Part shown: positions 17,847-27,284 of the stretch, one piece after another | Layout: the number at the start of each line of letters is the position of its first letter | How positions within the stretch are numbered: position 1 is the first letter of the stretch | NCBI GenBank assembly: GCA_023228425.1 | Contig: JALOBE010000020.1 | Coordinates: 1-52,959 of the forward strand | Source of the DNA: Syntrophales bacterium | Lineage (GTDB): Bacteria; Desulfobacterota; Syntrophia; Syntrophales; UBA2210 | Direction of reading: 5' to 3' | DNA length: 52,959 nucleotides | Notes under the pieces: generated by a model | What the model was told of the DNA's origin: nothing | Databases searched by the model: none | Seen by the model: only the letters and a program-made list of their open reading frames with translations | Made by a program: the position numbers and the translations under genes

Positions 17847-19235
17847 ATGAAGCTGAGTCTTGGGGGAAAACAGGTTCTGGTTTACGGTCTCGGAACGACC
17901 GGAATAGCCGTAGCACGGTTTCTTGCCGGCCGGGGTGCCCGGGTCCACGCCATCGATGACCGGCCTCTGGAGGAACTGTCCCATGCCGCGGCCTCCTTGA
18001 AGGATTATCCCCTAACCGTCGAATATGCTCCCGGAACGCCGTCTCTTCCTCCCGGGACTGAACTGGTGATACCGTCGCCGGGAGTTCCGCCCGCCAATCT
18101 CGTGCTTCAGGAAGCCGAGGCGAAGGGCATTCCCGTGATCAGCGAAATAGAACTGGCCTTTGCCTTCATAGAAAGACCCATCGTTGCCGTAACGGGGACC
18201 AACGGCAAGACCACCGCCACGGAACTGGCGGGGCACATGCTGAAGCTTTGGGGGCAAGAGGTGTTCCTGGGCGGTAACCTCGGAACGCCCCTCATATCCT
18301 GCGCGGGAAACGACGGCGGCTTTGACGTTCTTGTTGTCGAGGTCAGCAGCTTCCAGCTCCAGTGGGTTCGGGATTTCAGGCCCCGTATCGCCGTTTTGCT
18401 GAACGTGGGTACTGACCACCTGGATTATCACGGCAGCCTGGACAATTACAAAGACGCGAAAAAGCGCATCTTCAAAAACATGGGGCCCGGTGACCCGGCC
18501 ATTCTCAATGCCGATGATCCCTGTTCCACGGAGTTGGTCGAATCGATCGCCGGGCCGGTCATCCTCTTCAGCTCCAAGGGGATCCTGGAGGAGGGTATTT
18601 TTGTCGATGGCCCGAATCTCCGGCTGAGGCGCCACGGTTTCGCGGAAGAAGTCTATTTTCTGGAACATGTCCAGCTTCGTGGCCGCCACAACCGGGAAAA
18701 CATCATGGCCTCCATTGTGGCCGCCCGGGCCTGTGAATGTCCCCGTGAGGTCATTCAGGAGGCACTTGAATCCTTCCAGGGACTTCCTCATCGGATTGAA
18801 GAGGTCGGCTCTTGGAGGGGAGTCCGGTTCTTCAACGATTCGAAAGGCACCAATGTTGATGCCGTCATGAGAGCCCTTGAAGCCTTCGAGGAGCCACTGG
18901 TGCTTCTCATGGGAGGCAGAGACAAGAAGGATGACTTCAGCCGCCTCGAGGAACCGCTCAGGGAGAAAGTCCGGGAGCTGATTCTTTTTGGTGAAGCAGG
19001 ACCGGGAATAGCCGGCATGCTGGGAGGGATCGTTTCCACGAGCGTTGAGAAAACTCTTGACGCCGCCGTCGACAGGGCTCTCGTCAGTGCCCGCCCGGGG
19101 GATGTGGTGCTCTTGTCACCGGGGTGCGCGAGTTTTGACGAATTCGTCGATTATCGGGAGCGTGGAGATTTTTTTAAAAAGAAACTGATCGCAGCCATGG
19201 AGTCCATGGGGGAAACAAAACAGGGGCAACAATGA
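17847..19235 (+). CDS. murD: UDP-MurNAc-L-alanine:D-glutamate ligase
   Basis: 462 residues. Adds D-Glu, the second stem residue. N-terminal Rossmann part starts VLVYGLGTTGIAVARFL; ATP loop VTGTNGKTTATEL; then SSFQLQWV, NVGTDHLDYHGSLDNYKDAKKRI-type central block and the C-terminal FNDSKGTNVDAVMRALEAF and LLSPGCASFDEF motifs. Four bases separate it from mraY and it overlaps ftsW by four. Confidence 0.96.
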   Translation: MKLSLGGKQVLVYGLGTTGIAVARFLAGRGARVHAIDDRPLEELSHAAASLKDYPLTVEYAPGTPSLPPGTELVIPSPGVPPANLVLQEAEAKGIPVISEIELAFAFIERPIVAVTGTNGKTTATELAGHMLKLWGQEVFLGGNLGTPLISCAGNDGGFDVLVVEVSSFQLQWVRDFRPRIAVLLNVGTDHLDYHGSLDNYKDAKKRIFKNMGPGDPAILNADDPCSTELVESIAGPVILFSSKGILEEGIFVDGPNLRLRRHGFAEEVYFLEHVQLRGRHNRENIMASIVAARACECPREVIQEALESFQGLPHRIEEVGSWRGVRFFNDSKGTNVDAVMRALEAFEEPLVLLMGGRDKKDDFSRLEEPLREKVRELILFGEAGPGIAGMLGGIVSTSVEKTLDAAVDRALVSARPGDVVLLSPGCASFDEFVDYRERGDFFKKKLIAAMESMGETKQGQQ

Positions 19236-20368
19236 CCACCAAAGTTCGAAAGGTCCACAGGACGTCCGATAACGTTCTGCTCTATGCCGCGCTCATACTG
19301 GTATGCGTCGGGACGGTCATGATTTACAGTTCCAGCGTCCTTATCGCCGCCGACCGCTTCGGTGACGAGTACCACTTCCTGAAAAAACAAATTGTGTTCG
19401 TGGTCATCGGGCTTCTGGCCATGATCGCCGCGTCCCGTTTCCCCTATCATTTCTGGAAGCGCCTGGCCTATCCCGGCATTATCCTGTCCTGTGCGCTTCT
19501 GGTTATCCTCGCCGTCCCCGGAGCGGGCTCCACTGTGGGAGGCGCCACCCGGTGGCTGAAAGTGGGCCCCTTCTCATTCCAGGTGTCCGAAGCCGTCAAG
19601 GTCGCGGTAGTCATATTCATGGCCCATTACCTGACGAAAAAAGCGGATCACCTGAAGGAGTTTTTCCGTGTATTTATGGTTCCTCTGGTCCTGATATCGC
19701 TTATCGTGGCTTTCATCCTGTTGCAGCCCGACTTCGGGACAGCGGTCATCATAACGGCAACGGTTCTGATCATGTTCTTCGTGGCCGGGGGGAGAGTGAT
19801 GCATCTGGCCGGACTGACCGCGACCATCGCGCCCGTGGCCGTATTTCTTCTTGTTCGTGAGAGCTACCGGGTTCAGCGCATCATGGCTTTCCGGAGTCCC
19901 TGGGACGATCCAAGCGAAAAGGGCTACCAGATTATCCAGTCCTTCATTTCGTTCGGCTCGGGCGGAGCCTTCGGTGTGGGGCTGGGAAACAGCATGCAGA
20001 AGCTTTTTTATCTGCCCGAACCTCATACGGACTTTATTCTCGCGGTCCTTGCCGAAGAGGTCGGCTTCATTGCCGTGGCCCTGGTCATCCTGCTCTTCGC
20101 GGTACTCGTGGTCCGGGGATTCATGATTGCTTTCAGGTCCGATACGCTGTTCGGCACCCTGCTCGCATCGGGTCTGACCACGCTTCTGGCGTTGCAGGGG
20201 TTCTTAAATATGGCCGTTGTCATGGGACTTCTTCCCACCAAGGGCCTGGCGCTGCCCTTCATGAGCTACGGAGGGACTTCGCTTATCATGAGCATGGTGT
20301 CGATCGGGATTCTCATCAACATATCATCCCGTCTGAGAAATGACGGCGACACGAGAGAGAAGGCATGA
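19232..20368 (+). CDS. ftsW: septal peptidoglycan polymerase FtsW (SEDS family)
   Basis: 378 residues and about ten membrane helices. SEDS glycosyltransferase that polymerises lipid II with FtsI. Family motifs: MIYSSSVLIA after the first helix, GGATRWLKVGPFSFQVSE (QVSE where QPSE is common), LQPDFGTA, SFISFGSGGAFGVGLGNSMQK, PHTDFILAVLAEEVG with the conserved Asp/Glu, and SYGGTSLI near the end. Overlaps murD and murG by four bases each. Confidence 0.96.
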   Translation: MTTKVRKVHRTSDNVLLYAALILVCVGTVMIYSSSVLIAADRFGDEYHFLKKQIVFVVIGLLAMIAASRFPYHFWKRLAYPGIILSCALLVILAVPGAGSTVGGATRWLKVGPFSFQVSEAVKVAVVIFMAHYLTKKADHLKEFFRVFMVPLVLISLIVAFILLQPDFGTAVIITATVLIMFFVAGGRVMHLAGLTATIAPVAVFLLVRESYRVQRIMAFRSPWDDPSEKGYQIIQSFISFGSGGAFGVGLGNSMQKLFYLPEPHTDFILAVLAEEVGFIAVALVILLFAVLVVRGFMIAFRSDTLFGTLLASGLTTLLALQGFLNMAVVMGLLPTKGLALPFMSYGGTSLIMSMVSIGILINISSRLRNDGDTREKA

Positions 20369-21468
20369 AGAACAGGGGCTTTCCCGTAAAAATAATAATT
20401 GCCGGGGGAGGCACGGGGGGCCATGTCTTCCCGGCCCTGGCCATTGCGGAGGAACTTCTCCGCCGGGATGAGGGACACCAGGTGCTGTTCATCGGGACCA
20501 GACGCGGCCTGGAAGCGAAAATAGTGCCGTCGAGAGGGTTCGACCTGAAGGTTATCGATGTGGTTGGTCTGAAGGGGAAGGGTTTTTTGGGTTCCCTGGG
20601 CGGACTTTCCCGCATTCCCCGGAGCATGGGCCAGTCCCGGTCCATCATAAAGGAATTCAAACCCGACCTGGTTCTCGGCGTGGGTGGATACGCGTCGGGG
20701 CCTGCCGTCATGACGGCCCATTTCATGGGGATCAGAACGGCCATCGCGGAGCAGAACGCCGAGCCCGGTTTCACCAATGCTGTTCTCGGTAAATTTACCA
20801 ACCGCATATTCGTGTCCTTCGAGGATACAAGACAGTGGTTCCCCATCATGCGGGTGGTCTATACGGGGAATCCCGTGCGGGCGGGATTTTTCGAAGCCCG
20901 GGAATCCCGCCTGAAAGAAAAGGGCATCTTTACCATCCTGGTTTTCGGGGGGAGCCAGGGAGCTTCGGCCATCAACCGTATCATGACGGAAGCCCTTCCA
21001 TTCTTGCAGGATCTGAAACAGGCCGTCGGGATCATACATCAGGCGGGGGTGAAGGATGTAAAGAGCGTGGCCGCGGCTTATGAAACAAGCGGTATGAATG
21101 CCGAGGTCCATCAATTCATCGACGATATGCCGTCTCTTTTCAGGACGGCGGACCTCCTGGTCTGCAGGGCCGGGGCTACTTCCATAGCGGAAATCACCGC
21201 AGCCGGGAAGGCGGCGATCCTGATTCCCTATCCTTACGCGGCAGGGAACCACCAGGCATTGAATGCCGGCTTCCTGGTCCGGCGTGGTGCCGCGGAGATG
21301 ATAGAGGAAAAGGATTGCACGGGGGAGATCCTGGCCTCCCGTATCAGAACGCTTTACGGCAACAGGGCGAAGCTGCAGGCCATGGAAGAGGCATCGAAGG
21401 CCCTGGGAAGACCTCTGGCGGCCCGGACCATAGTGGACCACTGCCTCGAAATGATCGGAGTGATATAA
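20365..21468 (+). CDS. murG: lipid II synthase MurG (UDP-GlcNAc transferase)
   Basis: 367 residues. GT-B glycosyltransferase on the inner face of the membrane that turns lipid I into lipid II. N-terminal glycine-rich loop GGGTGGHVFPALAIAEEL, lipid-side block GVGGYASGPAV, AEQNAEPGFTN, and in the donor domain FGGSQGASAIN and RAGATSIAEITAAGKAAILIPYP. Start ATG overlaps the ftsW stop. Confidence 0.97.
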   Translation: MKNRGFPVKIIIAGGGTGGHVFPALAIAEELLRRDEGHQVLFIGTRRGLEAKIVPSRGFDLKVIDVVGLKGKGFLGSLGGLSRIPRSMGQSRSIIKEFKPDLVLGVGGYASGPAVMTAHFMGIRTAIAEQNAEPGFTNAVLGKFTNRIFVSFEDTRQWFPIMRVVYTGNPVRAGFFEARESRLKEKGIFTILVFGGSQGASAINRIMTEALPFLQDLKQAVGIIHQAGVKDVKSVAAAYETSGMNAEVHQFIDDMPSLFRTADLLVCRAGATSIAEITAAGKAAILIPYPYAAGNHQALNAGFLVRRGAAEMIEEKDCTGEILASRIRTLYGNRAKLQAMEEASKALGRPLAARTIVDHCLEMIGVI

Positions 21469-21469
21469 C

Positions 21470-22885
21470 ATGGCGGAAACCGGGACACGGAACTTCATGC
21501 GCCGCAAGATCGGCCACATCCATTTCATCGGCATAGGCGGCATCGGCATGAGCGGAATAGCCGAGGTTCTGCTGAACCTGGGGTATCGCGTCAGCGGATC
21601 TGACCTTCAGTGTACGGATACCACGGAACGGCTGCGGCTCCTTGGTGTCCGCCTGTACTACGGCCACGCGGCGGCCAACCTGGGGAACGCCCAGGCGGTA
21701 GTTACATCCACGGCGATTCCTTCGGGCAATCCGGAGGTCGATGAAGCCCGGCGACGGGGTATCCCCGTCATACCCAGGGCGGAAATGCTTGCGGAACTAC
21801 TCAGGATGAAAGAGTCCGTTGCCGTTTCCGGCTGTCACGGAAAAACGACGACCACCTCGATGATATCGTCGATACTTTCTTTCGGCGGACTCGATCCCAC
21901 CATGGTGATAGGCGGCAAGCTTCTGAGCATCGGCACCAACGCCCGCCTCGGGAGCGGCGACATCATTGTGGCTGAAGCCGACGAGAGCGACGGATCCTTT
22001 CTTGGACTGGCACCGTTGATTGCGGTCATCACCAACATTGATCGGGAGCATCTCGATTATTACCGTGACATCGATGAGATCAAGGATGCCTTTGTCCAGT
22101 TCGCCAATTCCGTTCCCTTTTACGGTGCAACGATCCTGGGTGTCGATTGTGGGCACGTGAGGGATATCCTGCCCCGGATCAAGCGACGGGTCATTACCTA
22201 CGGGGTTTCTGAAGAGGCCGATTACCGGGCCTGTGACATCTCGTTTCACCGGATGTCATCGCATTACACCCTCTCGTCGGACGGTGAAACCCATAAGAGA
22301 ATACAGCTCATGGTACCCGGTCTTTTCAATGTTTCAAATTCCCTGGCGGCCATCGCGGCGGCCCGGGAACTCGACATGACCCTTCCCGATATCATGAAGG
22401 GGATCGAAAGCTATACCGGTGTCCAGCGAAGGCTGGAAATCAAGGGGTCCCGGGAGGGTATCCTCGTGGTCGACGATTACGGCCACCACCCCACGGAAAT
22501 TCGGGAGACGCTGAAAGCGGCCCGGCAGGTGTGGGGCGGCCGCATCACCGTCGTGTTCCAGCCTCACCGCTATTCCCGAACGAGGGCCCTGTTCGAGGAG
22601 TTTATCGGGGCTTTCAACGATGCCGACAGGGTGATCCTGACAGACATCTACGGTGCGCGTGAAGCGGCCATTCCCGGCGTTCACGCCTCGCTGCTCAGCG
22701 AGGCCATCGAGAAGGGAGGGCACGGGGATGTCCGTTACATTGCCGGGTTCGATGACATCGTGTCATTTCTGCGGAGTGAAACATCGGCCCCGGATACGAT
22801 CATTACGCTCGGGGCGGGGAACGTCTGGAAGGTAGGCGAGGCTTTCCTTGAAGCAGGTGATGATGCAAAGGGGCCCGAACGGTGA
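21470..22885 (+). CDS. murC: UDP-N-acetylmuramate:L-alanine ligase
   Basis: 471 residues. Adds L-Ala to UDP-MurNAc. N-terminal HFIGIGGIGMSGIAEVLL Rossmann motif, ATP loop GCHGKTTTTSMI, EADESDGSF metal block, NIDREHLDYY, and the C-terminal DDYGHHPTEIRETLKA and FQPHRYSRTRAL blocks, all characteristic of MurC and distinct from Mpl. One base after the murG stop region; followed by murB as in many deltaproteobacteria. No ddl gene is placed here. Confidence 0.97.
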   Translation: MAETGTRNFMRRKIGHIHFIGIGGIGMSGIAEVLLNLGYRVSGSDLQCTDTTERLRLLGVRLYYGHAAANLGNAQAVVTSTAIPSGNPEVDEARRRGIPVIPRAEMLAELLRMKESVAVSGCHGKTTTTSMISSILSFGGLDPTMVIGGKLLSIGTNARLGSGDIIVAEADESDGSFLGLAPLIAVITNIDREHLDYYRDIDEIKDAFVQFANSVPFYGATILGVDCGHVRDILPRIKRRVITYGVSEEADYRACDISFHRMSSHYTLSSDGETHKRIQLMVPGLFNVSNSLAAIAAARELDMTLPDIMKGIESYTGVQRRLEIKGSREGILVVDDYGHHPTEIRETLKAARQVWGGRITVVFQPHRYSRTRALFEEFIGAFNDADRVILTDIYGAREAAIPGVHASLLSEAIEKGGHGDVRYIAGFDDIVSFLRSETSAPDTIITLGAGNVWKVGEAFLEAGDDAKGPER

Positions 22886-22919
22886 GGCGGATGCCGACGG
22901 GGATTTGACGGGAGAACTC

Positions 22920-23852
22920 ATGGACGGGGCTGAAAAAATCGACATGGAGAGAACGCTTCGGGAGATTGTCTCCGGTTCCGTGCGCTCCCGAGAGTCCATG
23001 GACCGTCATACATCGCTCGGCGTAGGCGGTATCGCGGACTTCTTCGTCGAACCGGCGCATACCCGGGAACTGGAACGGCTGGTCGCCTTCCTGTCGGGAA
23101 GAAACGTTCCCTTCTTCCCGCTTGGAAACGGCACAAACCTGATCGTTCGGGACGGCGGCTACCGGGGGATCGTGATATCCCTGAAAAACCTTCAGCACAT
23201 GGAGATTCGACATGACTCACCGGAGAATCCTTCGATGTATGCTGAAGCGGGTGTTCCCCTGGCGCGCATAGTTGAAGCAGCCCTCAGGGAATCACTGACG
23301 GGTATCGAGTTCTGTGCCGGAATTCCGGGGACCCTGGGAGGCGCGCTGCGCATGAACGCCGGTGCCTGGGGAGGAGCGATGAACGATATCGTAACTTCCC
23401 TGTTTCTGGTGACGCCCAGGGGAACAGTCGGGGAATGGGAGGCGAAGAGGCTGTCTTTTTCATACCGTAATCTGGATATTCCGGAAAACTCCATAATAAC
23501 GGCGGCGCTTCTTTCTCTTGTCCTTGGGGACTCTGGAAAAATCAGGAACCGGATAAACGAAAACATGGCCAGGCGACGGCAGCGGCACCCCCTTTCCCTG
23601 CGAAGCGCCGGGTCCATATTCAAGAACCCTTCGAGCGCCCCGGCCGGCAGAATCATTGAAGAAGCGGGCCTCAAAGGAGCGCGGGTCGGTGATGCGGTGG
23701 TTTCTGAACTACACGGAAATTTTATCGTCAATGACGGGAAGGCAACCGCCGGTGATGTTCTGACCCTCATCGACAGGCTGCGCGACCGGGTGAAGGAACT
23801 GACGGGTCTGGAGCTTGAACGGGAAGTGATCGTGATCGGAGAAGAACCATGA
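22920..23852 (+). CDS. murB: UDP-N-acetylenolpyruvoylglucosamine reductase
   Basis: 310 residues from the ATG at 22920, chosen for GGGAG six bases upstream; the frame stays open back to a TTG at 22848 inside murC. FAD and NADPH-dependent enzyme that makes UDP-MurNAc. Features: TSLGVGGIADFFVEPA, PLGNGTNLIVRDGGYRG FAD block, GIPGTLGGALRMNAGAWGG, SFSYRN, and the catalytic Ser in SAGSIFKNP with a C-terminal Glu-rich end. Overlaps ftsQ by four bases. Confidence 0.95.
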   Translation: MDGAEKIDMERTLREIVSGSVRSRESMDRHTSLGVGGIADFFVEPAHTRELERLVAFLSGRNVPFFPLGNGTNLIVRDGGYRGIVISLKNLQHMEIRHDSPENPSMYAEAGVPLARIVEAALRESLTGIEFCAGIPGTLGGALRMNAGAWGGAMNDIVTSLFLVTPRGTVGEWEAKRLSFSYRNLDIPENSIITAALLSLVLGDSGKIRNRINENMARRRQRHPLSLRSAGSIFKNPSSAPAGRIIEEAGLKGARVGDAVVSELHGNFIVNDGKATAGDVLTLIDRLRDRVKELTGLELEREVIVIGEEP

Positions 23853-24694
23853 AGAAAAGGTCTGTACGCTCCTCGATTGTAATCAGGAAGAACCGGCTCA
23901 AGCGACGTTCCGGGAAAATTCTCCGGGAAGTGGTTCTCACGGTAAGCATTGTCATCGCGACGGGTCTGGTGGGCCTGGGGATGGTCTACAGCTACAATGT
24001 GATACTCTGCTCCGACTATTTCACCTTGAAGGACACCACCGTCAGGGGAACTGACCGGCTATCCGAGGGCGAAGTCCTGCAGCTGTCCGGCATCACGGGT
24101 ACCACCAATATACTCACCGTCGATATGAACCGGATGGTGACGGGCATCAAGACAAACCCCTGGGTCAGGGACGTCCGTATGGGAAGGGAACTGCCGAACC
24201 GCCTTGTCATCGAGATAGAGGAACGCAGACCGGTGGCTCTCATCAGCCACGAACAGCACATATACCTTCTCGATGAAGAGGGGACCATCTTCAAGAATTT
24301 GGATAACGGGGACCGGGTCGATCTTCCGGTCATGACGGGCTTCAGTGAGAGCGGGGTTCTCGACGAACAATTGCTCCGGGGGGCCATGGATCTGCTTGAT
24401 TACCTGTCGAGACAGGCGGGCTATCCATCAATGGAAAATATTTCGGAGATCAGGGGTGATCATCTGTACGGGTATTCGCTGTACACCGTTGACCACCGGT
24501 TTTTCGTGCTGGGCTTTGGAGACTATGACAAAAAATTCAGCAGACTTCGAACGATTCTTTTTGATCTGACGGCGAAACATCTGTCCCTCTCACCGCTGCT
24601 CGTCGACCTGACCGACCCGGGACGGGTGATTGTCCGGCATGGGGGCGCCGCGGGCAGGGAACGCGGTGACGGCAGAAAACGAACGGATATCTGA
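23849..24694 (+). CDS. ftsQ: cell division protein FtsQ/DivIB
   Basis: 281 residues. A short basic cytoplasmic tail (RKNRLKRRSGK), one helix at about 30-52, then a POTRA domain (about 57-130: DTTVRGTDRLSEGEVLQLSGI) and the FtsQ beta domain with DEEGTIFKN and VMTGF. FtsQ scaffolds FtsL and FtsB at the septum. Position between murB and ftsA is classical. Identity in the family is low; topology, POTRA and context carry the call. Confidence 0.93.
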   Translation: MKKRSVRSSIVIRKNRLKRRSGKILREVVLTVSIVIATGLVGLGMVYSYNVILCSDYFTLKDTTVRGTDRLSEGEVLQLSGITGTTNILTVDMNRMVTGIKTNPWVRDVRMGRELPNRLVIEIEERRPVALISHEQHIYLLDEEGTIFKNLDNGDRVDLPVMTGFSESGVLDEQLLRGAMDLLDYLSRQAGYPSMENISEIRGDHLYGYSLYTVDHRFFVLGFGDYDKKFSRLRTILFDLTAKHLSLSPLLVDLTDPGRVIVRHGGAAGRERGDGRKRTDI

Positions 24695-24781
24695 CACGCG
24701 ACAGGTATGTCACAACTCAAGGAGCATCGACGGGGCTTCCAGCAGCGGCTTCGTCGGTTCCGGGTAAAGGGAGAACACTCG

Positions 24782-26008
24782 ATGTCTAGACGGGGGAACA
24801 TCATCGTCGGTCTCGACGTGGGAACGACGAAGACCTGTGCTGTCGTGGGCGAAGTGACCGACACGGGAATCGATATCATTGGGATCGGCACCCATCCCTC
24901 GACAGGACTGCGCAAGGGTGTGGTTGTCAATATCGATAACACCGTTGAAGCAATCAGGCGTGCCGTGGAAGAAGCGGAACTCATGTCGGGCTATGAAATC
25001 AAATCAGTTTTCACCGGTATTGCCGGGAGCCACATCAAGGGTCTCAACAGCCACGGCATCGTTGCCGTCAGGGGTGGAGAAGTGGACGAAACGGACGTCA
25101 AGCGCGCCATCGACGCTGCCATGGCCATCGCGATTCCCCTTGACAGGAAGGTGATTCACACCCTGCCCCAGTACTACATCGTCGATGACCAGGACGGAGT
25201 CAAGGAACCCATCGGTATGGCGGGAGTCCGCCTGGAGTCGAAGGTTCACGTGGTCATCGGTTCGGTAACGTCGATTCAGAATATCATAAAGTCCGTCAAC
25301 CGTGTGGGGCTGGATGTCAACGACATCGTTCTCGAGCCCCTGGCGTCGAGTGAGGCGGTTCTCGGTCAAGACGAGCGGGACCTCGGCGCCGCCCTCATCG
25401 ATATAGGGGGAGGAACCACGGATGTGGCCGTCTTTGCGGGCGGCAGCATCAAGCACACGGCAGTGATTCCCCTGGGAGGCATCTACGTGACCAATGATAT
25501 TGCCGTCGGGTTGAGAACACCCGCTCTGGAAGCCGAAAAGATAAAAATCAAATACGGGTGCGCCTACACAAACCTGATTCCTCAGGATGAGACAATCGAG
25601 GTTCCCAGCGTGGGAGGCCGGAGCCCACGAAAAATATCACGACAGGTCCTGGGTGACATCGTACAGCCCCGTGTGGAAGAAATTCTTCACTTTGCCAACC
25701 GGGAGATTGTCAGGTCCGGACAGGATGACCTGCTGGGAGCGGGAATCGTTCTGACCGGGGGTACGTCAATGATGGAGGGCGTTCTTGAACTGGGAGAGAG
25801 CGTGTTCGACATGCCTGTACGGATCGGCTGCCCCGTCGGCGTCGGCGGCATTTCGGACATTGTGAAAAGTCCGCTCTACGCCACCGGGGTGGGCCTGGTG
25901 GTGCATGGGGCACGGGACAAGTCGCCCGTGCGGTTTAAAAAAGGCGATATCAATATAGTGCGGAAGATAACGGCGCGGATGAAACGATGGTTTAATGATT
26001 TCTTTTAA
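24782..26008 (+). CDS. ftsA: cell division protein FtsA (actin-like)
   Basis: 408 residues from the ATG at 24782 (AAAGGGAG upstream); an upstream in-frame ATG at 24707 would add a basic 25-residue tail not typical of FtsA. Actin-fold ATPase that tethers FtsZ to the membrane. Phosphate-1 GLDVGTTKTCAVVG, 1C insertion domain, phosphate-2 LIDIGGGTTDVAVFAGG, adenosine motif GIVLTGGTSMMEG. The C-terminal ITARMKRWFNDFF is a membrane-targeting amphipathic helix. Confidence 0.97.
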   Translation: MSRRGNIIVGLDVGTTKTCAVVGEVTDTGIDIIGIGTHPSTGLRKGVVVNIDNTVEAIRRAVEEAELMSGYEIKSVFTGIAGSHIKGLNSHGIVAVRGGEVDETDVKRAIDAAMAIAIPLDRKVIHTLPQYYIVDDQDGVKEPIGMAGVRLESKVHVVIGSVTSIQNIIKSVNRVGLDVNDIVLEPLASSEAVLGQDERDLGAALIDIGGGTTDVAVFAGGSIKHTAVIPLGGIYVTNDIAVGLRTPALEAEKIKIKYGCAYTNLIPQDETIEVPSVGGRSPRKISRQVLGDIVQPRVEEILHFANREIVRSGQDDLLGAGIVLTGGTSMMEGVLELGESVFDMPVRIGCPVGVGGISDIVKSPLYATGVGLVVHGARDKSPVRFKKGDINIVRKITARMKRWFNDFF

Positions 26009-26021
26009 GGGAGGATGAAAG

Positions 26022-27185
26022 ATGTTTGAACTAGTCCAAGGCGGAAAGAAAAACGGTGCGAAGATCAAGGTGGTGGGAATCGGCGGCGGCGGGGGAAACG
26101 CCGTCAACATGATGATTTCCTACAAACTCAACGGTGTTGATTTCATCGCGGCAAACACGGACTCCCAAGCGCTCGAGGTGTCGCGGGCCCCGGTCAAGGT
26201 GCAGCTTGGTTCAGACGTAACCCGGGGACTGGGCGCGGGATCCGATCCCGATGTGGGAAGGCGTGCGGCCATGGAATCAAAGGACCGCATCAGAGATTTA
26301 ATCGACGGTGCCGACATGGTGTTCATTACGGCCGGCCTGGGCGGCGGAACAGGAACGGGAGGGGCTCCCGTCGTTGCCGAAGTCGCCCGGGAACTGGACG
26401 TGCTTACCGTTGCCGTGGTGACGAAACCATTCCTCTTTGAAGGAAGGCGCCGGGAACTGAATGCCGAGGAAGGCCTCACTGAACTGAGGGAAGTCGTGGA
26501 CAGCCTGATCGTTATTCCGAATCAGCGTCTACTCAGCATCAGCGGCCGTAACATGTCGCTCCAGGAAGCCTTTAAGAAAGCCGATGACATTCTCTATCAC
26601 GGTGTCAAGGGAATATCCGATCTCGTCATGGTTCCCGGCCTGATTAACCTGGACTTCGCCGACGTGAAGACCATCATGTCCGATATGGGACTGGCCCTCA
26701 TGGGAACGGGCATGGCCAGCGGTGAGGGCCGGGCCGTCGAGGCGGCTCAACGTGCCATCTCGTCACCGCTTCTGGAGGATAATTCCATTCAGGGTGCCCG
26801 GGGTGTTCTCCTCAACATAACGGGTAACGCGGATATGACGCTCTTCGAAGTGAATGAGGCTTCAACGCTGGTCCAGTCCGAAGCCCACGAGGAAGCCAAT
26901 ATCATTTTCGGAACCGTCATAGACGAAAACATGGGCGATGAATTGAGGGTGACCGTTATCGCCACCGGTTTTGAGAATGGTACGATTCAGCGACGGAAGG
27001 AAACACCGACTGTCACAACCTTCAGCGGCATCAGGAAAGATAAGGAGGACCTGTCCACGCCCACCTTCATGAGGAACAGGGCGGGCGGGGAAAAGTCGCC
27101 GGTTGTCATCAAGATGGGCATGATAAGCGATGACGAAAATTATGATTATGATACACCGGCATTCATGAGAAAAACAGAAAACTGA
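26022..27185 (+). CDS. ftsZ: cell division GTPase FtsZ
   Basis: 387 residues. Tubulin-like GTPase forming the Z ring. Signature GGGTGTG at 107-113, NTDSQAL loop, T7-loop region NLDFADVKTIM. The disordered tail is short and carries TPTFMR (346-351) and again TPAFMR (378-383), so the conserved C-terminal peptide that binds FtsA and other partners appears twice. GGGAGGATGAAAG gives a strong ribosome site. It ends the dcw operon. Confidence 0.98.
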   Translation: MFELVQGGKKNGAKIKVVGIGGGGGNAVNMMISYKLNGVDFIAANTDSQALEVSRAPVKVQLGSDVTRGLGAGSDPDVGRRAAMESKDRIRDLIDGADMVFITAGLGGGTGTGGAPVVAEVARELDVLTVAVVTKPFLFEGRRRELNAEEGLTELREVVDSLIVIPNQRLLSISGRNMSLQEAFKKADDILYHGVKGISDLVMVPGLINLDFADVKTIMSDMGLALMGTGMASGEGRAVEAAQRAISSPLLEDNSIQGARGVLLNITGNADMTLFEVNEASTLVQSEAHEEANIIFGTVIDENMGDELRVTVIATGFENGTIQRRKETPTVTTFSGIRKDKEDLSTPTFMRNRAGGEKSPVVIKMGMISDDENYDYDTPAFMRKTEN

Positions 27186-27237
27186 AGATAAGCACGGGCA
27201 CAGATCGATTTGTCGTTCATACCTCCCTTATGGTCGG

Positions 27238-27263
27238 GCCGGGACGTTGTACGTCCCGGCTTT
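27238..27263 (+). terminator. intrinsic terminator after ftsZ
   Basis: GCCGGGACG (27238-27246), a five-base loop TTGTA and CGTCCCGGC (27252-27260) followed by TTT. The nine-pair GC-rich stem lies 53 bases after ftsZ and 25 bases before the stop of the convergent iorB, so it may end transcription of the dcw operon. The T-run is short. Confidence 0.7.
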
Positions 27264-27284
27264 CCCCCCGGCCATGACAGGTTG

